Shown: positions 43,876 through 52,289 of the stretch, one piece after another
Layout of the letters: the number at the start of each line of letters is the position of its first letter
Numbering within the stretch: position 1 is the stretch's first letter
Source of the DNA: Desulfobulbus propionicus
GTDB taxonomy: Bacteria; Desulfobacterota; Desulfobulbia; Desulfobulbales; Desulfobulbaceae
NCBI GenBank assembly: GCA_002746685.1
Contig: PDQK01000034.1
Location: 1-52,360, forward strand
DNA: 52,360 bases
Direction of reading: 5' to 3'
Notes under the pieces: generated by a model
Seen by the model: only the letters and a program-made list of their open reading frames with translations
Databases searched by the model: none
What the model was told of the DNA's origin: nothing
Program-made: the position numbers and the translations under genes

Positions 43876-45576
43876 ATGAAATGTATGCGAAAGCCGCTTG
43901 TTGCGGCCCTGAGCCTCGCCGCCTTTGCCTTGGCAGGCTCCAATCTGGCGGTTGCTGAAACCAAGGTGACCACTGAGGGGAAAGTTGGTGATTTTGTCAC
44001 CATTGAGGGAACCATCGAACCCGGAAAAGAACTGTACCTGGCAGTTGCCCAGCAAAAGGAGTTCAAACCTGCTGATGCAACCATGCCTCACGAAAAGAAG
44101 AAGTTTGCCAAAGTAACGCAAAAGAAGGGGTTTGGACAAGACACATCCATTCCGCCCCTGTATTACATGCTTACCAGCAACCCAGATGCCTTTGGTAAAA
44201 AAGCGGACACCAAATTCGGCGGCCCAAGCATTATCTTCAAAAAAGGCCAGGGACTCTATTCCACCACCAAGTACGCCCTTACCAAGGATTACGACGGGAT
44301 TGATGCAGCTGCAAAAGCCAGCCTTGGCCCTATTGCCAGTGCAGAACAGTGGAAGCTCCTTAAGTGGGCTAACGAGAACAGCTACGGTATCAACACCATC
44401 GTAAAAGAAGGAAGCCGCGTTGGTAAGATTGTTATCTTCTCCCGTACCGTCCTGGCTGACGACTCCAGTGGAAACTACTGGGATGAAGGCACCAAGATCA
44501 ACCTAGACAAAAAAACCGGTGCATTCACCGCGACCTTTAAAACCTTCCGCCACACCCCCCCTGACACCACCTTTGATGTCTACGTAAACGGCACCAAAGA
44601 GACCTCGTACACGCTTGAAGGTAAAGGTTTCTGGCTGTCCAAGGGATACCGCTACATGAACCCGCTGTGGATCACCATCGGTGCCATCCTCGTTGGTACC
44701 TACTTTTCCATGATCGGTGCTGCTGGCGGTATGCTGATGGCTGCCTTCCAGGTACTCGTTGTTAACACCGCTGGTCCTGTTGGTATTAACGCGGCAAACG
44801 TACTCAAGCCTTCCAACATGGCGCTGACTCTGTTCTCCCCACTGGGTTCTTTCTACCGGTTTGCCGTGGTTGAAAAGCGTGTTGCGTGGCCGGTGGGTAT
44901 TTCCTTTGGTGTTGGTATCTTTATCGGCTCCATCTGGCTCGGCAAGTATGTTTCTGCCTTGCTGCCCATGAAAGCGTATAAAGAATGGCTCGCTGTTCTG
45001 GTTGTTATCATGGGGATCAAAACCCTGATGGAGATGACGCCAAAGTCCATGAACAAGCGTAAGAACATCAAGGCAATGACCCAAAAGTTCAACGCTGCGG
45101 TGAAAAAGGCCAAGGAAACTGGCGGAGCCATGGAAATGGGTTCCATCGAGCCACTAAAGACCGGACTCACCGATTACCGATTCAAGTTCTGGGGTGAAGA
45201 ATTCAAGATTAACCCGCTGCTGTTTGCGTTCCTCGGTGTTCTGATCGGTATTGTATCCCGTTCCTTTGGTATCGGTGGTGGATTTTTGCTGGTACCAGCG
45301 ATGACCACCCTGGGTGCTCTGCCCATGTACGTTGCAGTACCGATCTCTCTGATCGGAACCTGTTTCTCCAGTGTTGGTTCCTTTATCGGTTACGTCATGA
45401 TCGGTTACTGGCCAGACTGGATTCTTGCAGGTGCTATCATCATTGGTGGTTTTGCCGGTGGTATGCTCGGCAGCCGTGCCCAGAAACTGTTTAGTGAAAT
45501 GCAGCTCAAGGTTGTGCTGGCACTTACCCTGTTTTTCCTCTTCTTCCGTTTCTTTAAAATCGAAGTTTGGATTTAA
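43876..45576 (+). CDS. TSUP (TauE/SafE) permease with large periplasmic N-terminal domain
   Basis: The 566-residue protein starts with a signal peptide (cleavage near AVA, residue 27). A soluble domain of about 220 residues of unassigned fold follows. Next come eight or so helices of the sulfite-exporter TauE/SafE family (from about residue 270; repeats MIGAAGGMLMAAF and SFGIGGGFLLVPA mark its two halves). TSUP members move sulfite, sulfonates or other organosulfur anions. The periplasmic domain probably binds a substrate. Position beside a sulfur-oxyanion-type molybdoenzyme supports a sulfur role, by inference. AAAAAGGAG precedes the ATG. Confidence 0.85.
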   Translation: MKCMRKPLVAALSLAAFALAGSNLAVAETKVTTEGKVGDFVTIEGTIEPGKELYLAVAQQKEFKPADATMPHEKKKFAKVTQKKGFGQDTSIPPLYYMLTSNPDAFGKKADTKFGGPSIIFKKGQGLYSTTKYALTKDYDGIDAAAKASLGPIASAEQWKLLKWANENSYGINTIVKEGSRVGKIVIFSRTVLADDSSGNYWDEGTKINLDKKTGAFTATFKTFRHTPPDTTFDVYVNGTKETSYTLEGKGFWLSKGYRYMNPLWITIGAILVGTYFSMIGAAGGMLMAAFQVLVVNTAGPVGINAANVLKPSNMALTLFSPLGSFYRFAVVEKRVAWPVGISFGVGIFIGSIWLGKYVSALLPMKAYKEWLAVLVVIMGIKTLMEMTPKSMNKRKNIKAMTQKFNAAVKKAKETGGAMEMGSIEPLKTGLTDYRFKFWGEEFKINPLLFAFLGVLIGIVSRSFGIGGGFLLVPAMTTLGALPMYVAVPISLIGTCFSSVGSFIGYVMIGYWPDWILAGAIIIGGFAGGMLGSRAQKLFSEMQLKVVLALTLFFLFFRFFKIEVWI

Positions 45577-45598
45577 GGTAAAAACGAGGAGTGTTTTG

Positions 45599-45627
45599 AG
45601 TTGGAGGGGACGCGTTCCCCTCCAACT
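45599..45627 (+). terminator. strong hairpin between the TSUP gene and the next membrane-protein gene
   Basis: agttggagggga (45599-45610) and tcccctccaact (45616-45627) form a perfect 12-bp stem with a 5-nt loop. No T-run follows, so it is more likely an mRNA stability or partial-termination element, giving more TSUP message than downstream message. Confidence 0.65.
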
Positions 45628-45657
45628 GTATTCAACAAAAAATGAGATTATAGTACG

Positions 45658-46278
45658 ATGGAAGCCTTTCTTGATACTGCCTGGGAATATATTGCTGCGG
45701 GTTTTACCTTTGCCGGTGAAACGCTGTTTGGTTTGACCCAGCACCTGCATGTTTTAGGGCCTGCAGTGCTCATCACCATCCTTGCCCTGCTGACGGTCTG
45801 TGTAACCAAACTCTTAAACCGGGTGATCATAACCAGGCGCTTTGTGGAACTGGAAAAGGTCTACCATCACTGGCTTGCACTCCGACAGGAAGCCATGGCC
45901 CTGGAAGACCGGGACAAGGCTGGCAGGCTTGCTCGTAACATAGACCAGGCCGAACTCAACAAGGCATATTATGATTATTTTTTTGAGGGGTTACTGCTTG
46001 GGATTGCAAGAAAGGTGCTGCCCATCTTTTTTGTTGCCGGTTTTGTCAATGAATTTTACAAACAGGAAAACCTTGTTTCCCTGTTTGGTCAGGATTATGT
46101 AATCCGATTTGTCAATACCCAGGGGGAACCGGTTCTGGTCGGTGCTCTGTTCTGGTATTTTATCTCTTTGCTGAGCGGCTATCTGTTATGGGCAATTGGA
46201 AAGAAGATTACAGCAAAACTCAGAACTGGTGAGTCAGGCTCGCTTGCCGCTGGTGCAAAGGAGATCAAGCCAGCATAA
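45658..46278 (+). CDS. membrane protein with Oxa1/DUF106-like pattern
   Basis: The 206-residue protein has a first helix at about 30-48 (AVLITILALLTVCVTKLL). A charged helical hairpin of about 60 residues follows (FVELEKVYHHWLALRQEA...NKAYYD), then a helix near 112-130 and another near 160-183. TM, cytoplasmic coiled coil, then TM pair is the pattern of DUF106/EMC3/Oxa1-type insertases, but I cannot confirm it. It begins just after the stable hairpin with a weak ribosome binding site. It may be an accessory to the permease. Confidence 0.5.
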   Translation: MEAFLDTAWEYIAAGFTFAGETLFGLTQHLHVLGPAVLITILALLTVCVTKLLNRVIITRRFVELEKVYHHWLALRQEAMALEDRDKAGRLARNIDQAELNKAYYDYFFEGLLLGIARKVLPIFFVAGFVNEFYKQENLVSLFGQDYVIRFVNTQGEPVLVGALFWYFISLLSGYLLWAIGKKITAKLRTGESGSLAAGAKEIKPA

Positions 46279-46396
46279 CACGCGCTTAAGCCTATAACAC
46301 TGTAACAGGGCTTGAATACGTTGATTTTTCAATCAGGTTCGAGGCGTGTGAAAACAAATCAGATACCCTGTAAACAAATCCTTCGGGAGGGAAGAC

Positions 46397-48847
46397 ATGC
46401 TGCTTAATTCACTTTTCAGGCACTGGAGCTATCGTCTCTTTGCTCCTGGAACCATGTTGCGTGAAAGGTATGAAGCCCTGAAGCAGCTCCTCAGCTACGA
46501 TATACAATGTCATGAACAGATGGCTGAATTTCAGGACATGCTCCATGGAGGTCAGCCCGAAGACCTGGTGGCAATTCGCAGCCGGTTTGCACATTTTTCC
46601 ACCCACATCATGGGGATGGTCAATGCGTTGGAAACGCTTGATCCTGTCAGTTCTGCATCCCTTAAAAGATATCATAAAAAATTTGACTTCTACACCCGGT
46701 TTTTACTCGCTCCACCAAAAATTGAATACACCCCGCCTTTTGTGCTGCCCCTTGCACAGATTGGTGCTGATAGTAAAAATATAGGTAATAAAGCCAGATA
46801 TCTCGCACTGTTACATAATGATTCACTGGCTTCGGTTCCAGCCGGATTTGCCGTAACCACCGGTGGATACCATTACTTTATAGAGTATAACGACCTGCGG
46901 GATGCAATTGACCAGTTATTGGGGAAGCTCCACATCCACTCCCAGGCGTCCCTGATTGATCTTTCCCAACAATTACAGCAGTTGATCATGGAAGGGGAGG
47001 TGCCGCCAGTTCTTGAAGAAGAGCTGCTGGCGGGTTTTACCCAGCTCCAAAAAGAGACGCCTGAGCAAAAGATACAGGTAGCTGTTCGCAGCAGCGCAAT
47101 GGTAGAGGACAGTGCGCTCTCCTTTGCCGGTCAGTACACAACCTGCCTTGGGGTCGAGCAGGCAGCACTCTGTGAAAAATACAAAGAGGTGCTGGCCTCC
47201 AAATACGCTCCTGAAGCCTTGTTTTACCGCATCAGCAACGGGGTGGGGGATGAGGAAACTGCCATGTCAATCCTTGTCCAGCGCATGGTTCCGGCTGTGG
47301 CAAGTGGGGTTGCGTATACCCGCAATGTGACGACCAATCAGGATACCATCCATATTCACGCTGCCTGCGGACTTGGAGAACAGCTTGTTGGTGGACAGGT
47401 TACCCCGGAGGAATATATTTTCACCCGTGAGAATATACCTGTGGCAGGAGCAGGCAGGCAGGAGATCCTGACTGGTGAGCAAGCTCAAGCCATTGCAGTA
47501 TTGGCGCTGAAAATTGAGGACTATTTCGATACCCCTCAGGACATTGAATGGGCCATCGACAGCCAGGGCAGGCTCAGCATTTTGCAGGCCAGGTCTCTTT
47601 ATGTAGATGACCAGGAAAGCAAACCGCTGGATGATGCAGGCAAGGTGACACTACTGATCAAGGACATGGAACCGGCAGCTCCAGGTGCTGGCTGCGGTGA
47701 GATATATCAAATCAGTGAAGCCCATCCGCTGGACGATATCCCGGCAGGAGCAGTGCTCGTTACCCAGGATTCGCCCCCGGAACTGGTGAGAGTATTAAGC
47801 AAGGTGAGTGGGGTTCTCGCAGCCAAGGGAAGCAGAGCAAGTCACTTTGCAACGGTAGCCAGGGAGTTCCAGATTCCTTTTCTGGTAGATGAGTCAATCG
47901 CAGCTGTTGCTCTTGAGCAGGGCAGGGTGATTACGGTTGATGGCTACCGGGGGTGTGTATACGCAGGTCGGGTGGATTCCGTTGTAGATCAGGCAGCGCT
48001 TGATAAACAAAAAAAGAAGCGCTCCAGCGTGCTTCAGCAAGCCATGAAGTTTATCACCCCACTTGAGCTGGTAGACCCGCTGGCCGACAATTTCACCCCG
48101 GAAGGGTGTCGCTCCATGCATGACATCATCCGTTTTTGCCATGAAACGGCCCTCCACGCGATGTTCAGCACAGCACGCCCCGGAACAGGGCGGGGAGCCC
48201 TGCGGCTGATTGGGGATATCCCCCTGGATGTTTTTTTATTTGACGTGGGCGGCGGTTTTCTAACCTCTCCGGGCAAGCGTAAAGCAATGGAGCTCAAGGA
48301 GGTCGCCTCTGTTCCTTTTCAAGCACTGTGGAAAGGAATGAGCCACCCTGATGTAGAGTGGAAACAAAAACCCTTTGACTGGGAAGCCTATGATAAAATA
48401 GAACTGGCTGGCGGGGTGCCGCCCAAAAAAGAGAGTTTTGTCTTTGCAAGCTATGCGGTGATAGGCAGGGATTACCTGCATTTTAACATCCGTTTTGGTT
48501 ACCACTTTACCATTATTGACGTACTGGTTGGAGAGCATGCGGCTGAAAATTACTGCATGCTCAGATTTGCCGGAGGCGGCGGAGATTATGACCACCGCTT
48601 GCTGCGGATCAGTTTTATCGTTGGCATCCTCACCAGGCTGGGCTTTAAGCCGGAGCAGAAAGGCGACCTGCTCGAAGGCAAGCTCCAGGGGCTTGAGGCA
48701 GCCGTTATGGCAGAGAAACTTGACATGCTGGGCAGGCTGTTGGGTGCCACCAAGTTAATGGACATGGTGCTGGTAGATGACGAGATGGTGCAGGAATGTA
48801 TCAACGATTTTTTTGCCGGCCGGTACTCTTTTTCTCAGGAAGGCTGA
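46397..48847 (+). CDS. PEP-synthase-like protein: ATP-binding and phosphohistidine domains, no PEP TIM barrel
   Basis: Residues about 1-115 are helical and unassigned. Residues 125-400 match the pyruvate/ATP-binding domain of PEP synthase (IGNKARYL, VAVRSSAMVEDSALSFAGQY, DIEWAIDSQGRLSILQARS). Residues about 430-520 are the swivelling phosphohistidine domain, with His483 in GSRASHFATVAREF (usually G-T-x-H). Residues 535-816 do not resemble the PEP/pyruvate TIM barrel; they carry DPLADNFTPEGCRSMHDIIRFCHE and unknown sequence. It cannot run the normal PEP reaction in the C-terminal domain, so a phosphotransferase with another acceptor (as in rifampin phosphotransferase) or a sensor is possible. 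A GGAGG ribosome binding site precedes the ATG. Confidence 0.8.
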   Translation: MLLNSLFRHWSYRLFAPGTMLRERYEALKQLLSYDIQCHEQMAEFQDMLHGGQPEDLVAIRSRFAHFSTHIMGMVNALETLDPVSSASLKRYHKKFDFYTRFLLAPPKIEYTPPFVLPLAQIGADSKNIGNKARYLALLHNDSLASVPAGFAVTTGGYHYFIEYNDLRDAIDQLLGKLHIHSQASLIDLSQQLQQLIMEGEVPPVLEEELLAGFTQLQKETPEQKIQVAVRSSAMVEDSALSFAGQYTTCLGVEQAALCEKYKEVLASKYAPEALFYRISNGVGDEETAMSILVQRMVPAVASGVAYTRNVTTNQDTIHIHAACGLGEQLVGGQVTPEEYIFTRENIPVAGAGRQEILTGEQAQAIAVLALKIEDYFDTPQDIEWAIDSQGRLSILQARSLYVDDQESKPLDDAGKVTLLIKDMEPAAPGAGCGEIYQISEAHPLDDIPAGAVLVTQDSPPELVRVLSKVSGVLAAKGSRASHFATVAREFQIPFLVDESIAAVALEQGRVITVDGYRGCVYAGRVDSVVDQAALDKQKKKRSSVLQQAMKFITPLELVDPLADNFTPEGCRSMHDIIRFCHETALHAMFSTARPGTGRGALRLIGDIPLDVFLFDVGGGFLTSPGKRKAMELKEVASVPFQALWKGMSHPDVEWKQKPFDWEAYDKIELAGGVPPKKESFVFASYAVIGRDYLHFNIRFGYHFTIIDVLVGEHAAENYCMLRFAGGGGDYDHRLLRISFIVGILTRLGFKPEQKGDLLEGKLQGLEAAVMAEKLDMLGRLLGATKLMDMVLVDDEMVQECINDFFAGRYSFSQEG

Positions 48848-48986
48848 TGATGTTGCACTCTTTGCATTCCGTTGCTGTGGTTGATGTTCAATCCGCTGCT
48901 TTCTTTTGGCTGGTGACGCAGCCAAAGCAAACGCGGTTTTCTGGATCCCCTTGCTCTCTTGCTCTGTTGGAGCCAATGGATAGATA

Positions 48987-50090
48987 ATGTCTGACTATAG
49001 AGTTACCTGGATAACCGATTACCTTGCCGTGGGCCATGCCCCCATGTCCTATGATGACCTGGATTCTATCCGTGATCAGGGCATCAGCGGGATTGTCAAT
49101 CTCTGTGGCGAGTTCTCTGATCTGCATGAGCTTGAAGAAGGAGCCGGGTTTGAGGTGTTCTACATTCCCATCCCCGATGAAACCGCTCCTACCCTGGCTG
49201 AGATGGAAAAAGGGTTGGAATGGCTGGATGAAGCCGTCTATCTGGGGAAAAAAGTGCTGATCCACTGCAAACACGGAGTGGGACGCACCGGCACCTTTAT
49301 TACCGCCTACATGCTCAGACGCGGCTTTAATATGAAAAAAGCGAGCAAGGTTTTGAAAAAAGCCAAAGCCAGAGCTAACCCGACCAATTTCTCCCAGTGG
49401 TGGCTGCTGAGAAAATTTGGCAAAAAAGAAGGCCAGCTTAAAATGTTTGAGCCTTCTGCTGAAAACCGCTCAGCCGACGACCTGGAGGATTACTACACCC
49501 GTTATGAACAGCTGCTGCAAAAGGTGGACAAGCTTGTCGCTGAAAAAAGCCAGACATCGTGCACCGGAGAGAAAACCCCCTGCTTCAGCACCTTCAACCT
49601 CTCATTGATAGAGGCACTGTATTTGAACAACAAGGTCAACGTGACGCTGTCTTCTGCGCAGCGAAACCAGATCATCGGTCAGGCTGTGGGCGCAGGAGAC
49701 GGGATTGAACAACACAGTGGACTGCTTGAAGCACCGCCACCGCTGCCTTTTTACAGAGATGAAAACGCTGACTGCCCGTTACGGCAGGATGATGTATGCC
49801 TGCTTCACCAGTATCGGCCCATCAACTGCAGGTTAGCAGGTTGTGATTTAGAGCACAAAGAGGTATATGAACTCTATGAAGAACTGGCCCTGCTCTCTGA
49901 AGAGGTATTCTATGCCCTTTTTGGAGTTGAGGCCGCAGAGTACATTACCTTACCTGATGTGAGCAACCGCGACACCATCTCGGGTAAATTTATCCAGCAA
50001 TACTTTCAATACCTGGCCGCATATAAGCCTGAGAAAAAAAATGATAACAGCACAAGAGAGCATACAACCGTTGATCATGGTCGTCGATGA
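48987..50090 (+). CDS. dual-specificity phosphatase fused to a cysteine-rich (YkgJ-like) domain
   Basis: Residues 1-150 form a dual-specificity phosphatase with the signature HCKHGVGRT (Cys94, Arg100) and a plausible general-acid Asp in IPDETAP. Residues 185-345 resemble YkgJ/Fe-S or zinc-chelating proteins: CFSTFNLSLIE and CPLRQDDVCLLHQYRPINCRLAGC. The 3' end overlaps the next gene by 50 nt. The phosphatase could reverse serine, threonine, tyrosine or phosphohistidine modification of the PEP-synthase-like protein beside it; this is inference. The ATG at 48987 has a weak GGA box. Confidence 0.83.
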   Translation: MSDYRVTWITDYLAVGHAPMSYDDLDSIRDQGISGIVNLCGEFSDLHELEEGAGFEVFYIPIPDETAPTLAEMEKGLEWLDEAVYLGKKVLIHCKHGVGRTGTFITAYMLRRGFNMKKASKVLKKAKARANPTNFSQWWLLRKFGKKEGQLKMFEPSAENRSADDLEDYYTRYEQLLQKVDKLVAEKSQTSCTGEKTPCFSTFNLSLIEALYLNNKVNVTLSSAQRNQIIGQAVGAGDGIEQHSGLLEAPPPLPFYRDENADCPLRQDDVCLLHQYRPINCRLAGCDLEHKEVYELYEELALLSEEVFYALFGVEAAEYITLPDVSNRDTISGKFIQQYFQYLAAYKPEKKNDNSTREHTTVDHGRR

Positions 50091-51480
50091 CGAGCCAGAT
50101 ATGCTCACCATGCTGCAACTCATCCTTGAAAAGAAGTGTAACTGTACAGTTCTTACTGCCGTTTCCGGTGCCATAGCTGTTGAACTCCTCCAGCATAACC
50201 ATCCTGATGTGGTGGTATCTGACATCAAAATGCCTGATCTGGACGGGTTGGAACTGCTCAAAATAATACGGCAACATGATCCCAGCATTTCAGTGGTGAT
50301 CATGACAGGCTACGGCACCATTGATATGGCGGTGCAGGCTCTAAAAAATGGTGCCTACGATTTTTTGGAAAAGCCCTTTGACAAAGATCAGATTGTTCGG
50401 GTGGTGAATAACTGCCTGGAGCGAACCTCGTTACTGCGAACCAATCTCCAGCTGAAAAACACCCTCAGCACCTTGGGTAAAACCGAGGGGTTCATAGGGC
50501 AAAGCCCACCGCTGACCAAGACAGTAGAGCTGTTACGAAGGGTGGCTGATACTGACGTCACAGTGTTGATCAGGGGGGAAAGCGGGACCGGTAAGGAGTT
50601 GGCGGCCAAGGCCCTGCACAATATGAGCAACCGCCGCCACCAGCAGCTCATTGTCGTTAACTGCCCGGCTCTGCCCGAAAATGTGCTGGAGAGTGAGCTG
50701 TTTGGCTACTCCAAAGGGGCGTTTACCGGTGCACTCAAGGACAAGAAAGGCCTCTTTCTGGAAGCTGAAGGCTCCACAATCGTGCTGGATGAAATTGCAG
50801 ACATCCCGGTTTCGATCCAGACCAAGCTGCTCAGGGTGCTCCAGGAAAAAGAAATCCAGCCCTTGGGGCAGAACCGGACCATCAAGGTTAATGTGCGGGT
50901 GGTGGCTTCCACCAATCAGGATCTTGAAGAAAAAATCAAAACCGGTGAGTTTCGCGAAGACCTGTTTTACCGTTTAAACGTGGTCACGGTTGTCATGCCG
51001 GGGCTCAACGAAATAAAAGAAGACATTCCTTTGCTGGTGCACCATTTTTTATCCCGTTTTACCGAGCAATACCAGCGGGACAAACTGGAGTTTCCGCCTG
51101 AAGTGGTGCAGTACCTCTGCAATCGTGAATGGCAGGGCAATGTGCGTGAGCTGCGCAATGCCATTAAACGAATTGTTCTGCTGGCAACAGAAAAGACAAT
51201 GACACTTGATGGCGTACGCCTGTTGCTGCAGGATACCGCTGATGGAGAGCAAAAAGCGGCCCCAAACCGCTGGGATATTCGCGATTACTACACGACCAGC
51301 TACAACGAGGCAAAAGCTGAACTTGTTGAAGTGTTTTCAACCGGGTACATCAAAAACGTTCTCACGGATCATAACGGCAATGTGACCAACGCTGCGGCGT
51401 CCTGTGGCCTGGACAGGCAGGCGTTACAACGGCTGATGAGAAGGTACAAAATCATCTCTTCAGAGTATAAGCGCACCTGA
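50041..51480 (+). CDS. sigma-54-dependent NtrC-type response regulator
   Basis: This 479-residue regulator has a receiver (acidic Asp16/Asp17, acceptor Asp61 in VVSDIKMPD), an AAA+ domain with Walker A GESGTGKE (about 180-187), the sigma-54-contacting GAFTGA loop (about 226-231), the EIADIPVSIQTKLLRVLQE segment, and a Fis-type helix-turn-helix at the end (NAAASCGLDRQALQRLMRRY). Its start lies inside the phosphatase gene (50-nt overlap), so translation is coupled. It is the only DNA-binding regulator of the block and probably controls it or other sigma-54 genes. Confidence 0.95.
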   Translation: MITAQESIQPLIMVVDDEPDMLTMLQLILEKKCNCTVLTAVSGAIAVELLQHNHPDVVVSDIKMPDLDGLELLKIIRQHDPSISVVIMTGYGTIDMAVQALKNGAYDFLEKPFDKDQIVRVVNNCLERTSLLRTNLQLKNTLSTLGKTEGFIGQSPPLTKTVELLRRVADTDVTVLIRGESGTGKELAAKALHNMSNRRHQQLIVVNCPALPENVLESELFGYSKGAFTGALKDKKGLFLEAEGSTIVLDEIADIPVSIQTKLLRVLQEKEIQPLGQNRTIKVNVRVVASTNQDLEEKIKTGEFREDLFYRLNVVTVVMPGLNEIKEDIPLLVHHFLSRFTEQYQRDKLEFPPEVVQYLCNREWQGNVRELRNAIKRIVLLATEKTMTLDGVRLLLQDTADGEQKAAPNRWDIRDYYTTSYNEAKAELVEVFSTGYIKNVLTDHNGNVTNAAASCGLDRQALQRLMRRYKIISSEYKRT

Positions 51481-51905
51481 TCCTGAGGCCCATTTACAAC
51501 GTTTTTCAATATTACCCTCTGGCCGCAGCTCCTGATGCATTTTCTTGTGGGCCGTCATTTTTTTTATTTTTCCCTTCATCATTAAAGAGCTAACCTGTCT
51601 TTCTCATAACATCCAAGGTTGGCCATATTTTCAAAGACAAGCCATTTTTGTTTGCTCATTTTCTACTGCAAGCTGACCATTTGTTGTCAAATACCAATAA
51701 GTGTTACAAGTAATCTCGGCGAAATAAGCAAGAAAATACTATAAAAAAGCAAAAAAGTACCTGCATTAACTTTAAAAAAATAGGAATAGATGAAATTGTT
51801 GATTATTTCAAAACATATAGTCTGCGTACGTCATCAGGGGCAATAAATGCAAGTTTTCGGAAAAATTTCTTGTGTTATTAATATGTTAAAGAGAGAATTG
51901 GTTAA
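51481..51905. other. AT-rich intergenic stretch
   Basis: About 425 bp of visibly AT-rich DNA with no supported gene. Runs of A (51741-51780) and many short T-tracts are seen. No clear terminator stands after the regulator gene. The composition shift from the block to the left may mark the edge of an island. Confidence 0.45.
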
Positions 51906-52289
51906 ATGAATAAATATTTTATGGCAATTCCCGTGTTGATTACTTTACTTGGCTTAATAATAGAGCCGGAGCCTAGTTGGGGTGGCAATGAGCTGCCAAA
52001 CAATTCTTTTGTTAAAAAATATGAATACTTAATACCAGAGGATGCCACACTTGTTGAATATGACCCCCATCGCTTTGCTTTAGTCTCGGGAGCGATCATT
52101 TCCGAAGACGGCGTCGAGTTGGCTGGAGTAAATGTCACCATCTTGAACAAGCCTGAATATGGATCAGTATTAACGAATGATGATGGAAAATTTTTGCTTC
52201 CGGTTGAAGGTGGTGGGAACCTGACCGTTGTTTTCGAAAAGTACGGTTATACCACAGCTCATCACAAGTGTCCGGTTATAGTTAATTGA
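51906..52289 (+). CDS. secreted protein resembling the N-terminal part of RHS-repeat proteins
   Basis: The 127-residue product has a signal peptide (cleavage near SWG, about residues 24-26) and a carboxypeptidase-regulatory-like beta domain (VSGAIISEDGVELAGVNVTILNKPEYGSVLTNDDGKFLLPVEGGG). A similar piece opens many giant RHS/YD-repeat proteins, where it is followed by VPWQDYV-type sequence and thousands of residues. Here the frame stops soon after (KCPVIVN). It is either a truncated N-terminal fragment or a stand-alone small secreted protein. Confidence 0.6.
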   Translation: MNKYFMAIPVLITLLGLIIEPEPSWGGNELPNNSFVKKYEYLIPEDATLVEYDPHRFALVSGAIISEDGVELAGVNVTILNKPEYGSVLTNDDGKFLLPVEGGGNLTVVFEKYGYTTAHHKCPVIVN

